Part shown: positions 19,936-28,298 of the stretch, piece after piece
How positions within the stretch are numbered: position 1 is the first letter of the stretch
Layout of the letters: each line of letters opens with the position of its first letter
Assembly (NCBI RefSeq): GCF_936943645.1
Contig: NZ_CAKZJO010000064.1
Coordinates: forward strand, 1 to 64,000
Origin: an uncultured Bradyrhizobium sp.
Lineage (GTDB): Bacteria; Pseudomonadota; Alphaproteobacteria; Rhizobiales; Xanthobacteraceae
Length of the DNA stretch: 64,000 nt
Direction: 5' to 3'
Position numbers and translations under genes: made by a program
Notes under the pieces: generated by a model
What the model was told of the DNA's origin: nothing
The model's database searches: none
Seen by the model: only the letters and a program-made list of their open reading frames with translations

Positions 19936-20190
19936 ATGAACGCGACTTCCTCGTCCTCCCGCCGGATCGTCTGGCCCAGCGTCATCACCGTCATCAGCGC
20001 CGCCATCCTGATCGGCGCAGAGGTGTTCGGCGCGGCGTTCGCCGGCGGCTGGGCGCTCGCGATCCTGATGGGGCTCGGCGAGCAGGGCACGCACATCCTG
20101 CAGGCCGTGCTGTTCGCACTCGGCGTGCTCGTGATGACAGCGTTCATCCGCGCGGCTCGGCGCGTCGAGCCTTTCACGAAGCGCGGCTGA
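19936..20190 (+). CDS. Small two-helix membrane protein
   Basis: 84 residues from ATG. After a Ser-rich start come two hydrophobic helices (VITVISAAILIGAEVFGAAFAGGWALAIL and AVLFALGVLVMTAFIRAARR), then a short basic tail. Unrecognised family, though proteins of this shape are common in rhizobia. Divergent from the M3 peptidase gene. A longer upstream reading frame is antisense to that gene and was not used. The ribosome site is weak (AGAG close to the ATG). Confidence 0.65.
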   Translation: MNATSSSSRRIVWPSVITVISAAILIGAEVFGAAFAGGWALAILMGLGEQGTHILQAVLFALGVLVMTAFIRAARRVEPFTKRG

Positions 20191-20344
20191 CGCTTCTTCG
20201 CGCGCGACGAGCGCGCGCTGCCACGAAAAACTTAACGCGCGTTCATCTTCCGCGTCGCTCGCGCAACACCGCGCAAGCAGATGTTAGGCAATTCTGTTCG
20301 CAGCCTAAAAAAATTCTTGCGAAGCAGAGTCAAAACGCTTATGT

Positions 20345-20865
20345 GCGGACTTGCCCAATTTCGCACGTGCCTGTGGTCGTGTGTCAGTCGGTAGGTATCC
20401 GGACAAGAGGCCGGACAGCCGCCAAGGGGTGAAGAAGCCGAGGGGCTCTTCGGAAGTGCAGAAGTCGGAAGGCTCATCGCCGGAAGACGAAAGCAAACCC
20501 GGAGCGCCCAGCATCTCTCTCAAAGAGATGCCTTGTCGAAGGTGACTTCACTTTTTGCAACCGTGACTGGCAGCCGGAGGCGAACCGGCGCACCCCGCTC
20601 TCAACGGGGGACGCGACTTAAAGCAACGACGGATCGGGCTTTTTTGGTCTCTACCGGCAGTCCAACGCCGGCGCGGGCTACTGAAAAGGCTTGTCCTTCA
20701 TTGCCAGGTGTGCGGGCGGGAAGCTCTCCCAACCAATCCACGGCAGCACAATTCGGTCTAGGGGTTTAGCCCTGTCGCGTCTCCATCGTGCGGCAGCGGC
20801 GAAGCACCCTCGTCCGAGAACCACTTTGAACGAGCTCCGTCGCTGGGGCCGCTTTGGAGAGTGCT
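20345..20865 (+). promoter_or_regulatory. Long structured leader of the decarboxylase gene, speF-motif position
   Basis: About 520 bases precede the decarboxylase start without a supported gene. TTGCGA and TATGTG, 17 bases apart at about 20318-20346, could be the promoter. Downstream are an exact hairpin GCATCTCT-CTCAA-AGAGATGC (about 20511-20531), a CCCCG/CGGGG hairpin near 20600 and a T6 run at about 20640. Alphaproteobacterial ornithine decarboxylase genes of this type carry a known conserved 5' RNA, the speF motif; location and structure agree. I cannot align it to the consensus here, so identity is probable, not proven. The T-run after the hairpin would suit an attenuator. Confidence 0.6.
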
Positions 20866-22008
20866 ATGACCGAACGTATCCAGGAATTCCTGCGCAACCG
20901 CCGCCAGGATGGCCTCGACACCGAGCCGTGCCTCGTCGTCGACCTCGAGGTCGTGCGCGACAATTACCAGACCTTCGCCAAGGCGCTCCCCGACAGCCGC
21001 GTGTTCTATGCCGTCAAGGCGAACCCGGCGCCGGAAGTGCTGGCGCTGCTGGCGTCCATGGGTTCCTGCTTCGACACCGCAACCGTCGCCGAGATCGAGA
21101 TGGCGCTGGCGGCCGGTGCGACGCCCGACCGCATCTCCTTCGGCAATACGATCAAGAAGGAGCGCGACATCGCGCGCGCCTTCGCGCTCGGCATCCGGCT
21201 GTTCGCGGTCGATTGCGTTCCCGAGGTCGAGAAGATCGCCCGCGCCGCGCCCGGCGCGAAGGTGTTCTGCCGCATCCTCTATGACTGCGCCGGCGCCGAG
21301 TGGCCGCTGTCGCGCAAGTTCGGCTGCGACCCGGAAATGGCCGTCGAGGTGCTCGACGCCGCCAAGCGCCTGGGCCTGGAGCCGTGCGGCATCTCCTTCC
21401 ATGTCGGCTCGCAGCAGCGCAAGGTGAAGGCGTGGGACCGTGCGCTGGCGATGGCCTCGCAGGTGTTCCGCGACTGCGCCGAGCGCGGCATCAACCTCTC
21501 CATGGTCAACATGGGCGGCGGCTTCCCGACCAAGTACCTGAAGGACGTGCCGCCGGTCGTGACCTACGGCCGCTCGATCTTCCGCGCGCTGCGCAAGCAC
21601 TTCGGCAACCAGATTCCGGAGACCATCATCGAGCCGGGCCGCGGCATGGTGGGTAACGCCGGCATCATCGAATCCGAGGTCGTGCTCATCTCGAAGAAGA
21701 GCGACGAGGACGAGGTGCGCTGGGTGTACCTGGACATCGGCAAGTTCGGCGGTCTCGCCGAGACGATGGACGAGTCGATCCGTTACGCCATCCGCACCCG
21801 TCACGACGGCGCGGACATGACGCCGTGCGTGCTTGCAGGTCCGACCTGCGACAGCGCCGACGTGCTGTACGAGAAGAACCCGTATCCGCTCCCGGTGACG
21901 CTGGAGATCGGCGACAAGGTTCTGATCGAAGGCACCGGGGCCTATACGTCGACCTACTCGTCGGTGGCGTTCAACGGCATCCCGCCGCTGAAGACGTACC
22001 ACATCTGA
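20866..22008 (+). CDS. Ornithine/lysine decarboxylase, PLP alanine-racemase fold
   Basis: 380 residues. Makes putrescine from ornithine (some relatives also cadaverine from lysine). The PLP lysine is Lys51 in FYAVKANP. HVGSQQ, GGGFPTKY and the phosphate-binding EPGRGMVGNAG follow. The second-subunit active-site Cys is in LAGPTCDSADVLYE. The fold is eukaryotic-type ODC, group IV decarboxylase. The ATG has GGAG six bases upstream. It lies behind a long leader and four genes before the cluster's homospermidine synthase, which uses putrescine. No AraC-type or antizyme-like gene is seen. Confidence 0.94.
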   Translation: MTERIQEFLRNRRQDGLDTEPCLVVDLEVVRDNYQTFAKALPDSRVFYAVKANPAPEVLALLASMGSCFDTATVAEIEMALAAGATPDRISFGNTIKKERDIARAFALGIRLFAVDCVPEVEKIARAAPGAKVFCRILYDCAGAEWPLSRKFGCDPEMAVEVLDAAKRLGLEPCGISFHVGSQQRKVKAWDRALAMASQVFRDCAERGINLSMVNMGGGFPTKYLKDVPPVVTYGRSIFRALRKHFGNQIPETIIEPGRGMVGNAGIIESEVVLISKKSDEDEVRWVYLDIGKFGGLAETMDESIRYAIRTRHDGADMTPCVLAGPTCDSADVLYEKNPYPLPVTLEIGDKVLIEGTGAYTSTYSSVAFNGIPPLKTYHI

Positions 22009-22090
22009 TCCGCCTCTCGTTTCCCGAGGCCTCACGAACCCGGGAGCCGGCTTGCCGGCTCCTCCCTGACATCTCGATTCTGACGACGCC

Positions 22091-22123
22091 TTGAACAGGC
22101 GTGCTGCGCGCACGCCCGTTCAA
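22091..22123 (+). terminator. Strong hairpin after the decarboxylase gene
   Basis: TTGAACAGGCGTGC pairs with GCACGCCCGTTCAA (13 of 14 positions) around a 5-base loop. No T-run follows. It lies between the decarboxylase and the acetyltransferase and probably shields the 3' end or lowers read-through. Confidence 0.5.
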
Positions 22124-22140
22124 GCGGGGACTGATGCGCC

Positions 22141-22728
22141 ATGACTGCTTTTCGGAAGCCACAGATCGCCCTCACCTCGAAAGCCGCTCCGTTCGTGATC
22201 CGTGCGGAACGCGCTGCCGACGTCGCGATGCGTGAAGCGCTGCTTGATGCGTGCTTTGGCGAGAACCGCCACGACCGCACCTGCCAGCGCCTCCGTGACG
22301 GACGTGCGCCTGCCACGGGCCTTGCCCTGTCGGCCGTGCGCGAGGGCAAGCTCGTGGGAACCGTGCGGCTGTGGCACGTCAGCGCCGGAGGCAGGCCCGC
22401 TCTGGTCCTCGGACCGCTGGCGGTGGACCCTGCCTGCCGCGAGCTCGGGATCGGCGCCGCGCTGATGCAACAAGCGCTGGCCGCCGCCCGGGCGCGCGGG
22501 CATGACGCCGTGATCCTGCTCGGCGACGCCCCCTATTACGCCCGCTTCGGCTTTTCGGGCGAAAAGACGGCTGCGCTGTCGCTGCCCGGGCCGTTCGAGC
22601 GCGACCGTCTGCTGGCGATCGAGTTCACCGACGGCGCACTGGACGGTGCCGAAGGGATGATCGTCCCAACCGGCGCGGCGCTGGCCAAACGGAGGTCGGT
22701 TCGTCCTCTCCAGGCGCGCGCGGCCTAA
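22141..22728 (+). CDS. GNAT N-acetyltransferase, YhbS-like
   Basis: 195 residues with the GNAT acetyl-CoA core: LVGTVRLWHV, then LGPLAVDPACRELGIGAALMQQAL (the R/Q-x-x-G-x-G/A pyrophosphate loop is here R-E-L-G-I-G-A) and VILLGDAPYYARFGF. The YYARFGF ending is typical of the YhbS group. It sits in the polyamine block, so polyamine acetylation is imaginable, but the substrate is not shown by sequence. Confidence 0.88.
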   Translation: MTAFRKPQIALTSKAAPFVIRAERAADVAMREALLDACFGENRHDRTCQRLRDGRAPATGLALSAVREGKLVGTVRLWHVSAGGRPALVLGPLAVDPACRELGIGAALMQQALAAARARGHDAVILLGDAPYYARFGFSGEKTAALSLPGPFERDRLLAIEFTDGALDGAEGMIVPTGAALAKRRSVRPLQARAA

Positions 22729-22871
22729 GACATCGCCTTGATGGTGTCGGCCGCAGCCGCGTCCGCGGCAGTGCCCGGCCGCGCCTGCGCCAGACCCAAT
22801 CCTTGGGGGTTGCGCAGACCCCGGAAACGCCCTTTAACCCCGCGAAACACCCTTCAGCCGAGGTCCAAGCC

Positions 22872-23261
22872 ATGTCCCGTCGCCTGATCTCCACCGGCTC
22901 TCCGCTCGAGAAGTCCGTCGGCTACAGCCGTGCCGTGATCGACGGTGATTTCGCCTTCGTCGCGGGAACCACCGGCTATGACTACACCACGATGACCATG
23001 CCGGCGGATGTCACGAGCCAGTCACGCAACTGCTTCAAGACCATCGAAGCCGCCCTGAAGGAGGGCGGATTCGAGATGGCCGACATCGTCCGTGCGACCT
23101 ATTACGTCACCGACACCAGCTTCATCGATGCCCACTTCGCCGTCTGCGGCGAGGTTCTCGGCAACATCAGGCCGGCCGCGACCTTGCTGGTCGTCAGCGC
23201 CCTCGCCAAGCCCGAGATGAAGGTCGAGATCGAAGTCACCGCCAAGCGCCGCAGCACCTAA
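22872..23261 (+). CDS. RidA family protein
   Basis: 129 residues. RidA proteins hydrolyse reactive enamine/imine intermediates of PLP enzymes. This one keeps the fold blocks VAGTTGYDYTTM, FKTIEAALKEGGFEMADIVRATYYVTD and RPAATLLVVSALAKPEMKVEIEVTA. The conserved Arg that binds the carboxylate in RidA is present in the 'IRPA' block. GAGG lies eight bases before the ATG. It is between two enzymes of polyamine synthesis; cleaning up PLP or imine by-products would be a sensible role (inference). Confidence 0.9.
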   Translation: MSRRLISTGSPLEKSVGYSRAVIDGDFAFVAGTTGYDYTTMTMPADVTSQSRNCFKTIEAALKEGGFEMADIVRATYYVTDTSFIDAHFAVCGEVLGNIRPAATLLVVSALAKPEMKVEIEVTAKRRST

Positions 23262-23341
23262 AAAGCGCCGCGGCACCAAGTCCCGCAGCGCCTGATCCAC
23301 CCCACCCTTTGCCCGCCAGCACGTTCCGGAGAATCCGTTCC

Positions 23342-24784
23342 ATGAGCCCTCCCTCGCAGATCTACGCGAAGATCACCGGTCCCATCGTCATGGTCGGCTT
23401 CGGCTCCATCGGCAAAGGCACGCTGCCGCTGATCGAGCGGCATCTCGACTACGACAAGTCGCGCGTCACCGTGATCGATCCCAAGGACGAGGGCCGCAAG
23501 GCGCATTGTGAGAAGCACAATGTCCGCTTTATCCAGAAGGCCGTGACAAAAGACAATTATCGCGAATTGCTGTCCCCGCTGCTCACCGAAGGCGGCGGCC
23601 AGGGCTTTTGCGTCAATCTCTCGGTCGACACCGGTTCGACCGACATCATGGAGCTCTGCAACGAGCTCGGCGCGCTCTATATCGACACCGTCAACGAGCC
23701 CTGGCTCGGCTTCTATTTCGATTCCTCGAAGGGCCCGGAAGCCCGCTCCAATTACGCGCTGCGCGAGGTGACGCTGGCGGCCAAGAAGGCGCGCGCGGCC
23801 GGCTCGACCACGGCCGTCTCCTGCTGCGGTGCCAATCCCGGCATGGTCTCCTTCTTCGTCAAGCAGGCGCTGCTCAACGTCGCCGCCGATCTGAAGCTCA
23901 ATGCCCCCAAGCCGAAGACCCGCGCCGAGTGGGCGGATCTGATGCGGCAGGCCGGCATCAAGGGCATCCACATCGCCGAGCGCGACACCCAGCGCTCGAA
24001 GAAGCCGAAAGAGCCCGACGTCTTCGTCAACACCTGGTCGGTGGAAGGCTTCCTGTCGGAAGGCGTGCAGCCGTCCGAGCTCGGCTGGGGCACTCATGAA
24101 AAATGGATGCCCGAGAATGCGAAGACGCATGAAGCCGGCTGCGGCGCGGCCATCTACCTGATGCAGCCCGGCGCCAACACGCGCGTGCGCACCTGGTGCC
24201 CGACCCGCGGCGCGCAATACGGCTTCCTCGTCACCCACAACGAGTCGATCTCGATCTCGGATTACTTCACCGTGCGCGACGCCTCGGGCAAGGCGATCTT
24301 CCGGCCGACCTGCCACTATGCCTATCATCCCGCCGACGATGCGGTGCTGTCCCTGCACGAGATGTTCGGGCGCGCCGCCAAGATGCAGGAGAAGCACCAC
24401 ATCCTCGACGAGAACGAGATCGTCGACGGCATCGACGAGCTCGGCGTGCTCCTGTTCGGCCACGACAACAATGCCTATTGGTATGGCTCGCAGCTCTCGA
24501 TCGAAGAGACCCGCGCGCTGGCGCCCTACCAGAACGCGACCGGTCTCCAGGTGACCTCCGCCGTCCTCGGCGGCATGGTGTGGGCACTGGAAAACCCGAG
24601 GGAAGGCATCGTCGAAGCCGACGAGATGGATTTCGAGCGCCTGCTGGAAATCCAGCTGCCGTATCTCGGCCCGGTGAAGGGCTATTACACCGACTGGACG
24701 CCGCTGACGGATCGGCCCGGACTGTTCCCGGAGGATATCGACACCAGCGATCCCTGGCAGTTCAGGAATATCCTGGTGCGGTGA
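23342..24784 (+). CDS. hss: Homospermidine synthase
   Basis: 480 residues, matching the bacterial NAD-dependent enzyme that joins two putrescines (or putrescine and spermidine) into homospermidine. The nucleotide-binding start is GPIVMVGFGSIGKGTLPLI. Diagnostic stretches: DTVNEPWLGFYFD, SCCGANPGMVSFFVKQAL, HNESISISDYFTV, HYAYHPADDAVLSL and GHDNNAYWYGSQLS. Homospermidine is a main polyamine of rhizobia. With the decarboxylase it forms a two-step route from ornithine. GGAG lies ten bases before the ATG. Confidence 0.96.
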   Translation: MSPPSQIYAKITGPIVMVGFGSIGKGTLPLIERHLDYDKSRVTVIDPKDEGRKAHCEKHNVRFIQKAVTKDNYRELLSPLLTEGGGQGFCVNLSVDTGSTDIMELCNELGALYIDTVNEPWLGFYFDSSKGPEARSNYALREVTLAAKKARAAGSTTAVSCCGANPGMVSFFVKQALLNVAADLKLNAPKPKTRAEWADLMRQAGIKGIHIAERDTQRSKKPKEPDVFVNTWSVEGFLSEGVQPSELGWGTHEKWMPENAKTHEAGCGAAIYLMQPGANTRVRTWCPTRGAQYGFLVTHNESISISDYFTVRDASGKAIFRPTCHYAYHPADDAVLSLHEMFGRAAKMQEKHHILDENEIVDGIDELGVLLFGHDNNAYWYGSQLSIEETRALAPYQNATGLQVTSAVLGGMVWALENPREGIVEADEMDFERLLEIQLPYLGPVKGYYTDWTPLTDRPGLFPEDIDTSDPWQFRNILVR

Positions 24785-24813
24785 GGGGCGACGCGCCTCG
24801 CCTCACCAACAAC

Positions 24814-24914
24814 TGTCATGCCCCGCGGAGGCGGGGCATCCAGTACGCCGCGGCCCATCCGTATCCACGCTCCGTCTCTGGAATACTGGATCCCCCGCCT
24901 TCGCGGGGATGACA
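24814..24914. repeat. Palindromic intergenic repeat, family C
   Basis: Outer ends TGTCATGCCCC and GGGGATGACA are inverted with one mismatch. Inner arms are each a CCCCGC/GCGGGG hairpin (CCCCGCGGAGGCGGGG, CCCCCGCCTTCGCGGGG), and inner CCAGTA / TACTGG also pair. 101 bases, no coding potential, between the convergent hss and small membrane protein genes. Confidence 0.85.
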
Positions 24915-24945
24915 CCGAGTGCTTGGATGGGCGCGTAGCCGCCAG

Positions 24946-25278
24946 CTACTTCTTCTCAATCGGCGGCGCGATCTTCTCGGCCGGAGCCGGCGGCAGTGCC
25001 GGTTTGGCGGCGCCCGCCGCACCCTGCGTCTGCGGATCGGGACGCGCAGGCTCCGGCGCCGGCGTGGTCGGCCGGTCGCCGCCGGGCTTGGCTTCCGCGG
25101 GCTTGTTCTGATCGTCCGACGGCGTGCCCTGCAGCGGCGGGGTTGCCTGCGCCAGCTGCATCCGGCTTTCGGCGCGGATTTGCGCAATCGATACGCCCGA
25201 TATCACCACGCCGGCCGCAAACAGCGTGCAGGCGATGATGAAGTCCAGTTTCAGTCTGCGCTTGTCATTGCCGGTCAT
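24946..25278 (-). CDS. Small membrane-anchored Pro/Ala-rich protein
   Basis: 110 residues from this ATG (a TTG at 25308 would add ten). A basic start (NDKRRLKLDF) precedes one membrane helix (IIACTLFAAGVVISGVSIAQI). The rest is a low-complexity Pro/Ala/Gly tail ending PPAPAEKIAPPIEKK, probably in the periplasm. Function unknown; the shape is that of a spacer or cell-envelope protein. No obvious operon partner: the MgtC-like gene starts upstream but the gap is about 100 bases. Confidence 0.6.
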   Translation of the reverse strand: MTGNDKRRLKLDFIIACTLFAAGVVISGVSIAQIRAESRMQLAQATPPLQGTPSDDQNKPAEAKPGGDRPTTPAPEPARPDPQTQGAAGAAKPALPPAPAEKIAPPIEKK

Positions 25279-25380
25279 GTCGATCACCGCATTTGTCTGC
25301 GGGATCAACGAAGTGGCAGCGCTGCGGTTCCGTGTCCGGTGGGGTGGGAACCTGACCGTTCGCGCGCCAAAATGACGCCC

Positions 25381-26097
25381 TTACTCCGTCGTGCTGACTT
25401 CCCAGGTCGCGTGCCGCACGCCCGGCAGATGCTGCAGATCGGTTGCCGCCGCGTTCAGCTCGTTCGGATCGACTGCGTTCGCGACCAGCTTGGCGACGAT
25501 CTCCAGCATGTCCTCGCCGAGTTCGACGACCTCGATGCCCGCCACCGGATATTTCGCGCCCTCGAGCTTCTCGACGAGGCGATCGCGCATGTCCGGCAAG
25601 GCATCGGCCGCGACCGCAAGCTTGAAATAGTAGGTCGCCTCCAGCGCCTTCTCGTTCAGCGGGATGCGGTTGATGGCATTGACCAGCGGGCGCAGCATGG
25701 TGTTTCCGGCGATGACGAAGACCGTCAGCGCGGCCGCTTGCGCGACCATGTCGGCACCGGCGCAGGAGCCCACCGCGGCCGAGGCCCATAGCGTCGCCGC
25801 GGTGTTGAGCCCGCGCACGTCCATGCCCTGCTTCATGATGACGCCGGCGCCGAGAAAGCCGATGCCGGACACGACATAGGCGATCACCCGCACCGCGCCC
25901 TCGGCATTGTCCAGCTGCATGGCGAGATCGACGAAGGCGGCAGCTCCCACTGCGACCAGCACGTTGGTGCGCAGGCCGGCGGTACGCTGGCGATATTGCC
26001 GCTCGGCGCCGATCAGCGTGCCTAGCACGAAGGCCGCGGTCAGGCTGATGAGCGTGTCGGCGAAATCGCCCAGTTGGAAGGTCGTGAGAAAGCGCAT
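25381..26097 (-). CDS. MgtC/SapB family membrane protein
   Basis: 238 residues. The N-terminal half has four to five membrane helices with the family signature LTAAFVLGTLIGAERQYRQRTAGLRTNVLVAVG and GIGFLGAGVIM. The C-terminal half is a soluble ACT-like domain (YYFKLAVAADALPDMRDRLVE...). MgtC proteins help survival in low magnesium or in hosts, partly by acting on the F-type ATPase or on cellulose regulation in other species. No Mg transporter is next to it. A GTG at 26124 would add nine residues. Confidence 0.9.
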   Translation of the reverse strand: MRFLTTFQLGDFADTLISLTAAFVLGTLIGAERQYRQRTAGLRTNVLVAVGAAAFVDLAMQLDNAEGAVRVIAYVVSGIGFLGAGVIMKQGMDVRGLNTAATLWASAAVGSCAGADMVAQAAALTVFVIAGNTMLRPLVNAINRIPLNEKALEATYYFKLAVAADALPDMRDRLVEKLEGAKYPVAGIEVVELGEDMLEIVAKLVANAVDPNELNAAATDLQHLPGVRHATWEVSTTE

Positions 26098-26170
26098 GAA
26101 TGTGAGCCGTCGCAGGATAGGCACGGCGCAACAGCGCCCTGGCCCACCCTATGACCTGAACGATGACGAA

Positions 26171-27193
26171 TTAAAGCTCGAGAAGTCCGCCGTCCCCATT
26201 TTCGTCGGCGAATGCCAGCAGCGTGCCCTTGGCGTTCCAGCCGATCGCGGCGACGGGGGGCGTGCCGTTGCGGCGGACCAGGATCTCCGCGCCGTCCTCC
26301 AGCCGCACCATCAGCACGGTGCCGTCGCTGTAGCCGGCAGCGAGGATGTCGTTCTTGGGATGGCAGGCAACCACCGCCACGCGCGCCTGCAGCGGCGCGA
26401 GCATCGCGGGCTCCTTGCCCATCGGACCGTCCTTGCTGCCGAACGGCCATATGATGACCGTGTCGGCGCCCGAGGTCGCCAGGCCCTTGCCGCCCGCGCT
26501 CCAGGACATCGAGCGGACGCGGCCGGGATAACCGGTCATGCGCATGTGCCTGTTGTCGGCGAGCCGCCAGCCATGCAGCGCCGGCTCGTGCATCGCGGTG
26601 ACCAGGAATTTGTTGTCGGGGCTGAAAGTGACGGCGTGATGCGAGCCGGCCCAGGGCAGGAATTCGGCCGAGCCTTCCATATTCGGAAACCACAGCGTCG
26701 CGCCGTTGTAATGCGCGATCGCAAGCCGCAGCCCCTTCGGCGCGAAGGCGAGCCCGCCGACGGTCGAGGGCACCTCGAGCGACTTCTCCTCGGCCTTGCC
26801 GCTCTTGACGGTCGCGACCTTGCCGGCCGACCAGGCGAAGGCGCCGCCGTCGGCCTGCAGCGCGACCGCGTCGATCCAGCGCCGCTTCGGATCGGTGGCG
26901 AGCAGCGTCACCTCGCCCCTGGCGTCGAGCGCGACGACCTTGCCGTCGTCGCCGCCCATGACGATACGCTTGCCGTCGGAAGCGGCTGAGAGAATGCCGC
27001 CGCCGTGCACGGCGACCTTGGTGACCTCTCCCTGGCCGTCGACGAAGGCGACGTTCTCCTCGCCCCCGACGAAAGCGGCGCGGTCGCCGAGGAAGTACAC
27101 CGATGTCACGCCCATGCCGAGCGCAACAGGCTTCACCCGGTCGGTGACGGAGACGATCGAGGCGGAATCGGGGGCCGGCGTGAACTCTTTCAT
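26171..27193 (-). CDS. WD40-type beta-propeller protein, last gene of zinc operon
   Basis: 340 residues made of about seven four-stranded repeats (for example VTFSPDNKFLVTAMHEPALHGW; SMSWSAGGKGLATSGADTVIIWPF; VVACHPKNDILAAGYSDGTVLMV). No signal peptide or membrane segment, so it should be cytosolic, unlike AztD, the periplasmic propeller zinc chaperone of some aztABCD operons. It shares one base with the upstream GTPase gene (TGATG), so translation is coupled. Position suggests a role with the COG0523 GTPase in zinc delivery or sensing. A longer frame upstream lies within the GTPase gene and was rejected. Confidence 0.85.
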   Translation of the reverse strand: MKEFTPAPDSASIVSVTDRVKPVALGMGVTSVYFLGDRAAFVGGEENVAFVDGQGEVTKVAVHGGGILSAASDGKRIVMGGDDGKVVALDARGEVTLLATDPKRRWIDAVALQADGGAFAWSAGKVATVKSGKAEEKSLEVPSTVGGLAFAPKGLRLAIAHYNGATLWFPNMEGSAEFLPWAGSHHAVTFSPDNKFLVTAMHEPALHGWRLADNRHMRMTGYPGRVRSMSWSAGGKGLATSGADTVIIWPFGSKDGPMGKEPAMLAPLQARVAVVACHPKNDILAAGYSDGTVLMVRLEDGAEILVRRNGTPPVAAIGWNAKGTLLAFADENGDGGLLEL

Positions 27194-28245
27194 CACGAGA
27201 CGATGCAGCTCTCGAAACCCTCGCGAATGGCCTTTTCCGGCAATTCGCGGCCGATGAAGACGAGGCGGCTCTCGCGTTTCTCGCCCTCCTTCCACTTCCG
27301 CTGGTGGTCGCCCTCCAGCATCATGTGGACGCCCTGGAAGACGTAGCGGTCGTCGTCGTCGTGGAAGGCGAGGATGCCCTTGGAGCGCAGGATCTTCCCG
27401 CCCTCGACCTGCACCAAATTCTGCAGCCAGGGCATGAACACGTTGGGATCGAGCGGCTTGTCGGTCTTGAGCGACAGCGACTGCATGTCCTCGTCGTGAT
27501 AATGCTTCAGGCCGTGGCCGTGATCATGGTGATGATGGTCGTGGCCGTGATGGTGGTGATGATCATGGTCGTGGTCATGATCGTCGCCGGCTTCGAGGAA
27601 ATCCGGCTCGATGTCGAGGATGCGGTCGAGGTCGAACGCGCCGCGGTCGAGCACGTCGGCCAGCGCCACCGAGCAGCGCTCGGTGCGATGCAGCTTCGCA
27701 TAGGGATTGATGCCGCGGATGCGGGCCTCGACTTCGGCCAGCTCGCCCTTGTTGACGAGATCGGTCTTGTTGAGAACGATGACATCGGCGAAGGCGATCT
27801 GGTTCTTGGCCTCGGGCGCGTCCTTGAGACGATCGGACAGCCATTTGGCGTCGGCGACCGTGACCACCGCGTCGAGCCGGGCGTTCTTCTGCACGTCCTC
27901 GTCGACGAAGAAGGTCTGGGCGACCGGCGCGGGATCGGCAAGGCCGGTGGTCTCGACGATGATGGCGTCGAACTTGCCCTTGCGCTTCATCAACCCGTCC
28001 ATGATGCGCACGAGGTCGCCGCGCACGGTGCAGCAGATGCAGCCGTTGTTCATCTCGAACACTTCCTCATCGGCGCCGATGATGAGGTCGTTGTCGATGC
28101 CGATCTCGCCGAATTCGTTGACGATGACGGCGTATTTCTTGCCGTGGTTCTCCGACAGGATGCGGTTCAAAAGCGTGGTCTTGCCGGCGCCGAGATAGCC
28201 GGTCAGCACGGTCACGGGAATTTTGGAGGCGGTCGCTTCAGACAT
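27193..28245 (-). CDS. COG0523 (CobW/ZNG1-like) metal-chaperone GTPase
   Basis: 350 residues. G1 loop GYLGAGKTTLLN (residues 16-27), the metal-binding CxCC motif Cys69-Ile-Cys71-Cys72 (NNGCICCTVRGD), the GTPase motif ETTGLADP and the NKTD specificity motif. A His/Asp-rich linker near residues 220-250 precedes the CobW C-terminal domain (VQVEGGKILRSKGILAF, YVFQGVHMML). This family moves zinc or other metals into client enzymes. In an operon with a zinc-type ABC importer it most likely handles zinc under shortage. Confidence 0.94.
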   Translation of the reverse strand: MSEATASKIPVTVLTGYLGAGKTTLLNRILSENHGKKYAVIVNEFGEIGIDNDLIIGADEEVFEMNNGCICCTVRGDLVRIMDGLMKRKGKFDAIIVETTGLADPAPVAQTFFVDEDVQKNARLDAVVTVADAKWLSDRLKDAPEAKNQIAFADVIVLNKTDLVNKGELAEVEARIRGINPYAKLHRTERCSVALADVLDRGAFDLDRILDIEPDFLEAGDDHDHDHDHHHHHGHDHHHHDHGHGLKHYHDEDMQSLSLKTDKPLDPNVFMPWLQNLVQVEGGKILRSKGILAFHDDDDRYVFQGVHMMLEGDHQRKWKEGEKRESRLVFIGRELPEKAIREGFESCIVS

Positions 28246-28298
28246 AAGAACTCCGGACGTAGGCTGGTCGCGCGACGCGAGGCGGGGTGGCCCCTGCC

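Noticed and set aside
26171..27193. Identification of the propeller as AztD, the periplasmic zinc chaperone
   Set aside because: There is no signal peptide and the His-rich N-terminus of AztD is missing, so the match is only in fold.
27193..27295. Upstream extension of the WD40 protein
   Set aside because: These 34 residues lie inside the GTPase C-terminus. The ATG at 27193 overlaps its stop codon in the usual coupled way.
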